Source: Breviolum minutum Mf 1.05b.01
Taxonomy: Eukaryota > Sar > Dinophyceae > Suessiales > Symbiodiniaceae
DNA length: 64,000 nucleotides
Direction: 5' to 3'
Assembly: GCA_000507305.1 (NCBI GenBank)
Contig: DF240101.1
Location: forward strand, 1 to 64,000
Shown: piece after piece, positions 56,711-64,000 of the stretch
Layout: the number at the start of each line of letters is the position of its first letter
How positions within the stretch are numbered: position 1 is the first letter of the stretch
Position numbers and translations under genes: made by a program
The notes under the pieces: generated by a model
Seen by the model: only the letters and a program-made list of their open reading frames with translations
The model's database searches: none
Told to the model about the DNA's origin: nothing

Positions 56711-57145
56711 CAGCTAGAGGTGGAGCGGGAAAGAGTGCGGATGCAACAAGACTTTGATAGACAGAATGATGCTCTGACACGGCCTTCTTCTCAAAATCTG
56801 GCAATAACTATTGAGAACAAGAAGCAGAAAATGTAGAGAATAGATACTAACAGGTTACACGAACTCATTCATTTTCCTGTGATGTTCCTGTTCTTCCCGT
56901 GCTGGGTGTGTGCAGGAGATGAAGAGGGCAAATGAAAGCCTGACCCCAAGTTTCAGCAACTATAAATCCTTGATTTGTTGAGTGTGGCATGCATCACAGA
57001 TCACTATGTAATTCCTACGTATTTTAGGTTTGTCTTGCTCATTGATTCTCTCCCCTTAGGTTGGGCGCCACCACCTAAACGTGGTCGTGGTGCAGCGCCT
57101 GCCGGGAAATTTGCCTTTAAGGCTGGGCGACTGCGTGGGCCATGA
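56711..57145 (+). CDS. 3' part of a spliced gene: coiled coil plus basic Gly/Ala/Pro tail
   Basis: Three exons joined in phase: 56711-56800 (QLEVERERVRMQQDFDRQND, then RPSSQNL), 56916-56955 (EMKRANESLTPSF) and 57060-57145 (WAPPPKRGRGAAPAGKFAFK, then AGRLRGP) ending at TGA 57143-57145. Both introns start with GC and end with AG. The Lys/Arg/Gly-rich end could bind nucleic acid; that is inference. Upstream exons, if any, between 56226 and 56711 were not found. A long minus-strand frame over 56412-56804 is treated as a shadow. Confidence 0.55.
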
Positions 57146-57399
57146 TGGCTATCAATCATCGACATCGATACATGGCCAGGTTTTATGTCCAGATCCTTTA
57201 GTGGCTGCCATCTTGGGGAACAATGGCCAGTCTGTTCGGGACTCAGCACACTAAGTTTGGGGTTTCTTAGCTTCTCAACTTGTCAGCCTGAGCTTGTGTG
57301 GTTTCCATGTTTGTATTGGCTGCAACCATGGCTCCTTTGCAGCTAAGCGTTGTTTTAATATGTTTTATTTTTATGTGTTATTTCCTTCTCACCTGGTCA

Positions 57400-58010
57400 A
57401 AGCAAAGCTTGCTCTGCAGGAAACAGAACTCAACCCAGAACGGGCTTCATGAAACGTTTGCTTTGATTTCCTAAGGTTGCACAGATACAAGACTCCTCAG
57501 GCTTAACTTCACTTGGCTTGAAGAAGTTGTTTCTGCGTTGGGGATCATTCTGAGAAAGCCGACGAAACCCGATCTGAGGACAGCTTTGACTTGTGTATAT
57601 TTGTTCCTCATAGTTCATCATGGTGGATCAATCGCAAATGAGAAGAGCATATTTGAAGTGAGCGGAACCATACTCATAAAAGGATATCGAATGACATTAC
57701 GGACTGTCAGAATACTGATTCAATCAGCATAATATTAATGTACAATATGATTAAACACCTTCAAGGCATTGTAGGCTACGGAAAGCGGTGCAACCGTCAG
57801 TGCAACCGTCAGGCTGTCACTGCAACTTCTCTCGGCGCAACGAGTCTGATTCCAAGTGTGAGGATGCTGCAGGTGCTGCATGGCATAGATGGTCAGAAAC
57901 AGCAAAAAACAACATGCAGGACATGGATGGACATGGATGGACATGGAACATACCCGATTTTTCCATTTTTCCATTTTTCTCTAAATCCTATAGTACATTG
58001 CAATGCCATA
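57400..58010 (+). CDS. candidate exons, unknown
   Basis: After gctctgcag at about 57420: ETELNPERAS. About 57503-57600: LNFTWLEEVVSALGIILRKP then TKPDLRTALTC. About 57840-57915: ESDSKCEDAAGAAWHRWSET then AKNNMQ. All plus and coding-like, but joins were not established and the last is open in two frames. Confidence 0.3.
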
Positions 58011-58019
58011 TGCCGTGAC

Positions 58020-58980
58020 ACCGCAAATCAAATCCATTCAAATCCACTGGCAGATCCGAGGTACTTCCCAAACTCCAACTTGAGAATCCTCGTGGTTTCA
58101 GGCAGAAACTATGGGCCTATGGGTGAACAAACGTTAGGAATCTTTATGATATGGGTCATTTATGGATCTTCGTGTATTTTTTAACACTTTTTCATTCCAT
58201 TTGCACAGCCATTTGGTGCTGTCTCTTTCGAGGTCAAACTCCGGGTGACATCATGACTTGCTTGGATCTGGTGTTGGACCAGGCTTGTTATACCTCGAGC
58301 TGGAATAGCATCATATGATGTATCCAGATATGACAAAGCGGGACACAAAGTCGTTTGGTTTAAGTCTCATTTTTCGAAAGACCATGTGTGACTCTGTGCG
58401 ACATTTGTCGTTTCTTCGTTATCCATTTACAAAAGGACAGGAGATGTGGAACGTTCCTTTCGCTACTTTCCTAATCCCAGGTTGATCGTGATTTCTACAA
58501 TTTTCCGGTGAGATGCAATCTAAGCAAATGCTTCAGTACAAGCATAATGAACCAGCGATCTCAGTTTTACTATGTCTATATAACGCTCCAACTTCCTGGA
58601 ATCTCAAAAAAGATAGATTATCAAATCTATTTACCTGTCAACCAAACGCAATTTGAGCTGCAGCAGCTCCGCCAATTTCCCTTGTCAAATTTTGGAACAT
58701 GGGAAACCCCCAGCTTTGCCGGCTTTGCCCATCTCTTTTCTTTCTCTTCAATGGTTGGACAAAGGGATTGAATGACATTCACCTGGGAGTCAAGTTTGCA
58801 AGGACGCAGAAACTCGATAGTGATACTGAACGTTGGCCCTTGATACTGAGCAGAGGGTGAGAGAAGTCTACCAGTTGACGTGGCATGGGTTCCTTATCCT
58901 GAAAAAAGGCATATCAATCGCCAGACTTGTGTAGGAAGATTTCTGACTGCTTCGCATGTTTTAGTCACATCAGCCTGGAG
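58020..58980. other. stretch without a firm gene
   Basis: The only coding-like spot, about 58625-58760, is open on both strands (plus LRQFPLSNFGTWETPSFAGF; minus EEKEKRWAKPAKLGVSHVPK), so neither is called. Confidence 0.25.
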
Positions 58981-59343
58981 TGACTGCAAGTGTGACAGTG
59001 CCGCACTGGCTGTCCCCACAAATCGTCAGAAAGTCACAAAAGCGTCAGGTGGTCAATTGTTGTGAAGAAGAGCGTCAGGCTGGGTTGTTTCAGGTGGTTA
59101 GCTATGACTTGTGGATGCAGAATGTTCAGCTTTCAGTAGCTTGGATTTCAAAACCGCTCAAGTATGTTACAAAAAAAGGACGATGTGACGATGCATGTCT
59201 GCTTCATCAATCAATCTCAATTTGGTTGAGCGGAACATGTATTGGGACCACAGTTTCAGGCACTGGAAGCTCAGGCGATGCTTGGTTTGGAGGACTTCCT
59301 GGCGCGTTGTACAAATGTATCGGATCCATGCATCGCAGGGTGA
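58980..59343 (+). CDS. candidate exons, unknown
   Basis: About 58985-59065 has a Ser/Ala/Lys frame (CDSAALAVPTNRQKVTKASG). At 59260, after a tttcag acceptor, ALEAQAMLGLEDFLARCTNV runs to TGA 59341-59343; the first half is a good amphipathic helix. Another frame stays open from 58980 to 59534 but is less regular. Confidence 0.35.
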
Positions 59344-59639
59344 TTGGAGTATGGATGATGAGCGTGGGGTATGACGAAGTTGCAATTGTTCAGAAAACTG
59401 TCCCCGGAACACACGCACGAAACACACATATATCATATATCTTTGTCTTCCTGCACCTCTTACTGCTCCGCACTTTTGAATGTGAAACTGTTATTTGCCT
59501 TTGCGACAAAAGAGTGGCTTTCTGGTTTTTTTGAAAGGATGGTGACTTTATCGACGTCGCCGGTGAGTGATGCCCTCGGCCCTCAAGCCTGTCAGCAAAT
59601 GGATAATACATGAAATAAAAGGAATTAACAAGAATTAGA

Positions 59640-60206
59640 ACCAAACATCAATCCTGGAGGCGGGTGTTCATGAAGATCCTTCACAGGCTAATTTTGAACA
59701 TTTACATGACTCTTCCATTTTCACTACAGTACGTACTACAATGATATACCATACTACAATGGACATCAATAGACTGTACATGACATATAACTCTTACACT
59801 GCATACGCCAAATGCACAATATGGACAGTGCAAGTGAATTGATTTATGGATTGAGATGTCACAGCAGGCTGAGTTGCAATGCTTTCCGGTGTTCATTAAG
59901 TCTCAGATGTGTAGAGTGTAGGTGCCTTTTCTATCCTTTTTGTGTTTCATATCAAATATATTAAATATATCTTGGGAATTTCGGAAAACTAGACGACCTT
60001 TTGGCATTTGGTATTCGATACACCATGATCTATGGTAATACCATGTGATATGATCTCACATCATCTAATGTCATATCATGTCATATCATAGTCTTATGCC
60101 ATCTTTTACCTTTGCACCTGGGGATTTTGGCCTTTACCCTGTGCTCAGCATCCGGCTGTGCATCGCGGTAACGGAGTTTGCTGCAAAGGGGGGTGGATGC
60201 CTCAGT
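59640..60206. other. AT-rich spacer
   Basis: Repeated ATATCAT/ATGATAT-type words near 60030-60100 and no coding character. Confidence 0.4.
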
Positions 60207-60400
60207 TGTTGACGACCCAAAAGTGTCTTAGTTGATTGACTTTTGTATAGTAACCTCATGTTTATTTTACTGTGTTTATAGAACTTCGTGGATTACAGAA
60301 TGCATTTAGTGTTGAGTAATTGCTAGTTTACCAAGGCACTGTTGAGTTGAGAGACCTCTCTCCATTTGTGCTTAAGTGTGTGAGGGATTGCTGCTCAACA
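60207..60400 (+). mobile_element. possible solo or 5' LTR remnant
   Basis: The 194-base interval begins TGTTGA and ends TCAACA, the short TG...CA inverted ends of LTRs. It is followed by a GC- and CpG-richer stretch with open frames. A partner LTR, primer-binding site or target duplication was not found in the window, so this is only a candidate. Confidence 0.2.
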
Positions 60401-60437
60401 GTCTTGGCTGTTGTAGAGCAAGTCAACAGAGGGTCGG

Positions 60438-61490
60438 TTGCAACTAGCTGACCTCGCGGTCAATCGCGCAAGGGCCAGTACACGTGTTGGGGACGTAAAG
60501 ATAAGACTGCCAACTATGAAGGGTATCGTTTCTCAAATACCTCACTGGGACCCGACCGAGTTGCAGAAGGAGCCTGCTAGCAGAGAGTCGGTTCATTGCA
60601 AAGACATCACACCACCGCCGCCTGGCGCGGACACGAGTAGAGTGTATGGGATACCCATCACAGATACCCGATTCATCCTGGTTCATTCATCCTGGTTTCA
60701 CTCGAAAGCCAGGAATATCCAGGAATAACAACTTTGGTGATGTGTTCCTTGCGCCACTGTATATTGCCGGTATTCACCGCTCAATCCGTTTGATGTCGTT
60801 TTCATCCTTTCATTCGTTCCGTTTGTTTTCGTGTGTTTCCATTCTTCGTTGGCGGTCAAAATCGATACTTTCGTTACCTCGTTACCTCCACGTCATGCGA
60901 CATGCACTCATCGACTGCGAGGCAGAGAAGGGCCGGACAGTATCACAAAGATGCAGGAGGCTCTGACTGGGAAGCGTTTGAAACGGATGCTGAACGTATG
61001 CCATGCCGCGTAAAAGCCGATACAAGATCTGACAATCTGAACTTCTGAACCCAAGCAATTTCCGAATCTGAACTCCAAATGAAGCAAGAACGTGAATTGG
61101 ACACTACATAACCCACAATAGACAATACACTACATGACCCGAAATTCTGAGTATGTTCCAATGTTCGACATGGAATGGACCAAGCCCGAAGCCATCCGCG
61201 CACAAGTCGATAAGATTCGGCGCATCGGCGTAGGATCAGCCACAGTACCCTCCGACAGTATAAACGGTGTAAACAACGTGGTATTTTCAACGGCAAGTGA
61301 TTAAAGTCGTGAAAGTGACGCCTTTGAAAACCTCTCAAGATATCCAATTAGCCAGACGCGCATTGCGAGCATTGAAACCAAGCAGTGACAGCCTTGGCCG
61401 AAGCGGCAAAGCGGAGGAGCATGGAGTCCGACTTCTTATCCAAGACACCGTGCTGCAGGGCCACCAGGTTGGTGTTATTGGTGTTTGATG
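60438..61490 (+). CDS. open-frame island, possible element-derived gene
   Basis: Several frames in succession: 60438-60728 (DLAVNRARASTRVGDVKIRL, PPPPGADTSRVYGIP); to a TGA at 61046-61048 (HKDAGGSDWEAFETDAERMP); 61132-61302 starting at an ATG (MTRNSEYVPMFDMEWTKPEA, then VDKIRRIGVGSATVPSDS); and about 61309-61488 (TSQDIQLARRALRALKP, LGRSGKAEEHGVRLLIQDTV). CpG is more frequent than around it. The frames are not joined by clear splices, so this is either a decayed element behind the LTR-like sequence or a spliced gene. Confidence 0.3.
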
Positions 61491-61743
61491 GTGACAGATG
61501 GAGGAACTGAAACATTAAGACGTACAAGTATGCCTATCACTCCCTCGTTGGTTTTCTTGATGGATGCATTTTGTGCAGAACAGAAGAGCGACTTCAGGTA
61601 CGAAGTTCCAGCTTAAGTTTCTCTTTGAACCCTTAAGAATGAACGACTTGCACAGATGCCATTAAATTATCTATCTATTGTATTCTATTGTCATCGATTG
61701 TCATGCTACTGTATCGTCCATTTGTGGAGTTCTTCGTTTGCAG

Positions 61744-61873
61744 TTTGCATTTCTCTGAAACAACGCCTGCGCAGCTGGTGGTCCTGGCCGGAAGTCGGGA
61801 GCAGTTGATGGCAGCAGAGTTCTCAGCGTCAGATGTTTCCTTGTTTTATCGGATGGAGGATAGACCAACCTAA
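61744..61873 (+). CDS. candidate terminal exon, unknown
   Basis: A gtttgcag acceptor, then SETTPAQLVVLAGSREQLMA followed by AEFSASDVSLFYRMEDRPT to TAA at 61871-61873. Good coding character; identity unknown. Confidence 0.4.
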
Positions 61874-62052
61874 GCGATCTAAGCGGCAAGTTTGCTTCTC
61901 CGGCAGATGCAAAGTTAGCTGGTACATGCTGGTATTCAGGGTTATTCAGATTCTGCAATATTCTATATATACTAACTTAAGTACAGTATATTGCTTCACT
62001 CATCTTCACTCAAGATTGCATCATGTGTATATTCTCAGACACAACTGTCGTC

Positions 62053-62307
62053 TCAAGATTTGTCCCTTCTCAACCCTGTCTGAAGGCCTTGGAATTCTTC
62101 AATGACGTTGTTCAGGCAGGCGTCGATGAGGAAGGCTTTGCCTCCTGGGCCCAAGTACAGTCCTTTGAAGGCCAGGTCCCAAATGGGAAACATGCCCAGA
62201 GTCGAAATTTCTGGTACAGTCGTGGAAATGTGCTCGGATGAGGTCATGCAGGCGGATGGTCCAAAGAGGCACGCTGCCAAGTCCAGTGGCATTTCATTAA
62301 ACATCAA
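62053..62307. other. coding-like segment open in three frames
   Basis: Minus: FKGLYLGPGGKAFLIDACLN then NVIEEFQGLQT. Plus: LKALEFFNDVVQAGVDEEGF to TGA at 62239-62241. Another plus frame: MGNMPRVEISGTVVEMCSDE. It is certainly more coding-like than its flanks, but the strand cannot be chosen without transcripts. Confidence 0.35.
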
Positions 62308-62453
62308 ACAAAGGTCATCGAAAAGTCAAGTCGCTGTAATGCTGTCCTTGTCATTTCTAGGGGTATAGAAGTGCAACCACAAGGTCTTACCTTGGAACAA
62401 TGGTCAGTCTCCATTATGTCAGTACCATTACAGTTTGATTGGCGGCTCTGCAG

Positions 62454-62875
62454 GGACGTGGGGCGATGAATCCAACCACATCCGCACTAAAGAACATTCT
62501 CTTCGTTGGTGGTTTGTCTCAGCCGGGCCCCCAGCACTGGAATAGAGGAAACCTTCCGAAGTACCTGACTGAGAGAGATCTCAACAAAAACAAGAGATTG
62601 TGCCATTTTGACATGCTGCAATTCTATTTGAATGTATTTGAATGTATTTGATGTTTGTTCATACTGATTCATACTGTAATGGTTGCATTACTCATCATCC
62701 CAGTTGTCGAGCTGGTTGAGCAAGATGTCATTCGCATTTTTTCGCTGCACGAGGAAGACGGACAGCACCAGCCTGAACAACTACTTCTCAGGGTGCGACC
62801 TTGGGAGCAGCCTCAGAGATGTCAGACATGTACCGACGTTCGGAGAACTTGTAGGAAAAGTTAGCAAGAAGTTAC
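62454..62875 (+). CDS. candidate exons, unknown
   Basis: After a ctctgcag acceptor, 62454 to about 62572 reads GRGAMNPTTSALKNILFVGG then SQPGPQHWNRGNLPKYLTER. About 62700-62875 is open in two plus frames (TSLNNYFSGCDLGSSLRDVR, or VELVEQDVIRIFSLHEEDGQ). No family was recognised; they precede the ubiquitin-like/RCC1 gene by about 400 bases. Confidence 0.3.
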
Positions 62876-63290
62876 AGCTTATGTTGGCTTTGCCTTTTTG
62901 TAGATGGGTCTAGGTGTATTGTGGATTGTTCCCGCTAAGGTTGCGGAGTCACACGACATCAAATCCAAAATGTAATGAATTGGCTGGCTCAACCAGGCCA
63001 CAGTAAGCCCCTGCATGTGGAGAAAACATGAGAAAACGGTAGACTCCGGTAGACTAGGACTAGAATAGAACACTCCAGGCTTCTCCCAACCAAAGCAGCG
63101 CAGCTTTCAAAGTTCTGTCACCTGTCCAGAAGAATAAAAGAATATAAAAGATGGTATCAGCATGAAGCAAGACGAAAGACAAAACGACAATATCTGACAG
63201 TTTTTCACACGGTTTGAATTCTTAGAGGCGTTTTGAAGCCGTTGTGACCCTTGATTCAACTTCACTTTCAAAATCTGTTGGTGCTGAGCA

Positions 63291-64000
63291 ATGACGTTCA
63301 CCGTGTCAGTGACACTGCTCAGCGGGCAGATGGTCACACTTCAGGTTGAAGCTGACACACGTGTTGCAGAACTGCGTCAAATGGCACAGCAGAAACTCGG
63401 GAGAAACCTTGTGGCATTGGTGACGACTGACGGAACACGTTTGGATGTGTTTCCCAGCCTCTTCACTCCGCTCTCTGCTCTTGGTTTAACAGAAGGTGCT
63501 GTAGTAACAGCAGTCTCTAAAGCAGGGCCCATCTTGCAATCCCATCGAAAGGCGAGCACCTTCGCTGCGATCCGTGCTGATGGCACGGTCGTTACATGGG
63601 GTCACAAGTTTCATGGTGGAGACAGTCGCTGCGTTCGAGATCAACTGGTCAATGTACAGCGAGTCTATGCCACCAACAAGGCTTTGGCTGCAGTGAAAAC
63701 TGATGGAACAGTTGTCACTTGGGGCCATGCAGATCACGGAGGTGACAGTGCAGCAGTTCAGGATCAATTGATCCACGTCCGTGAAATTTTTGCCTCAATG
63801 CAAGCATTTGCAGCATTGAAGGAGGATGGTTCCATAGTAACTTGGGGCCTCCCATCACATGGTGGTAGTTGCAAATCTGTTGCCAAACAGTTGGTTCACG
63901 TGCAAGAAATCCATGCTACTGAAGCGGCCTTTGCTGCGATTCTTGAGGACCGTTCAGTAGTGACCTGGGGCCACCCAGAACAAGGTGGTGATAGCACCAG
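63291..64000 (+). CDS. ubiquitin-like plus RCC1-like repeat protein, 5' part
   Basis: The ATG at 63291 is preceded in frame by TGA two codons upstream, which fixes the start. Residues 1-75 look like a ubiquitin-like fold (VTLLSGQMVTLQVEADTRVA, ending TEGAVVTAV). From about residue 85, RCC1-like units of about 50 residues follow, each with FAAI-x-x-DG-x-VVTWG and HGGDS-x-x-V-x-x-QL; three are complete and a fourth runs into the window end. RCC1/HERC-type repeats form beta-propellers that bind partners such as chromatin or ubiquitin-pathway proteins. This combination is familiar from dinoflagellate genomes, often named HERC-like; no HECT domain is visible because the gene is cut by the window edge. 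No intron in the visible 236 codons. Confidence 0.85.
   Translation, partial: MTFTVSVTLLSGQMVTLQVEADTRVAELRQMAQQKLGRNLVALVTTDGTRLDVFPSLFTPLSALGLTEGAVVTAVSKAGPILQSHRKASTFAAIRADGTVVTWGHKFHGGDSRCVRDQLVNVQRVYATNKALAAVKTDGTVVTWGHADHGGDSAAVQDQLIHVREIFASMQAFAALKEDGSIVTWGLPSHGGSCKSVAKQLVHVQEIHATEAAFAAILEDRSVVTWGHPEQGGDST

Noticed and set aside
56412-56804. 130-codon minus-strand frame
   Set aside because: Overlaps the plus exon 56711-56800, which joins in phase to two further exons; the minus frame has no partner.
1-64000. Bacterial operon, CRISPR array, tRNA or rRNA genes
   Set aside because: No spaced direct repeats of CRISPR type, no cloverleaf candidates noticed by eye, no rRNA-like sequence; intron structure shows a eukaryotic nuclear sequence.
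1-64000. Exact dinoflagellate spliced-leader sequence
   Set aside because: Looked for the TTTTGGCTCAAG core by eye and found none; only the weak partial match at 52981 is reported.

Overview
The window reads as nuclear DNA of a dinoflagellate, most likely of the Symbiodiniaceae type. The reasons are: a pentatricopeptide (PPR) gene whose repeats carry the ACEKG-x-QW signature common in these algae; a ubiquitin-like/RCC1-like repeat gene of a kind seen in them; genes cut into many short exons; introns that use GC or GA as well as GT at the 5' end; long introns with triplet microsatellites; and no bacterial-style operon or ribosome-site structure. No rRNA, tRNA, CRISPR array or exact spliced-leader sequence was seen. 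Exon joins below were worked out by hand from splice-site and phase agreement plus protein-family resemblance; no alignment or RNA data were available.

Layout. 1-9500: hard to resolve. A minus-strand intron-rich gene is suggested between about 2.1 and 6.3 kb, with isolated exon-like pieces on both strands elsewhere. 9.6-24.0 kb: three diverged copies (A, B, C) of one spliced gene in the same orientation, resembling the DUF1796 'putative papain-like cysteine peptidase' family. A complete intronless PPR-SMR gene (14542-16680) lies inside the first recognised intron of copy B, and an intronless AlkB-like dioxygenase gene (19512-20864) lies between B and C. 25.0-27.8 kb: a Lys/Ala-rich spliced gene, then an intronless J-domain gene (26078-27808).

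28-51.4 kb: one very long plus-strand gene whose first TPR block (29450 onward) and last exons (to 51439) match TFIIIC subunit 3 (GTF3C3/TFC4). Its introns hold compound microsatellites and an interleaved inverted repeat. Many coding-like segments lie between the two recognised ends; most are probably its exons, but some could be other genes. 51.4-57.2 kb: a short spliced gene, an AT-rich pentanucleotide satellite, an intronless coiled-coil gene (53019-53912), a five-exon omega/lambda-like glutathione S-transferase gene (54585-56226) and a three-exon gene with a coiled-coil start and a basic tail (56711-57145). 57.2-63.2 kb: scattered exon-like segments and a possible LTR-retroelement remnant near 60.2-61.4 kb. 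63291-64000: the 5' end of a ubiquitin-like plus RCC1-like repeat gene that runs off the window.

Almost all supported genes point the same way (plus), as expected for the long one-directional gene runs of dinoflagellates. Functionally they are a mixture: organelle RNA processing (PPR-SMR), 2-oxoglutarate dioxygenase chemistry, chaperone partner, RNA polymerase III transcription, glutathione chemistry. There is no sign that they form a pathway. The clearest structural theme is four intronless genes placed among, and once inside, heavily spliced genes.
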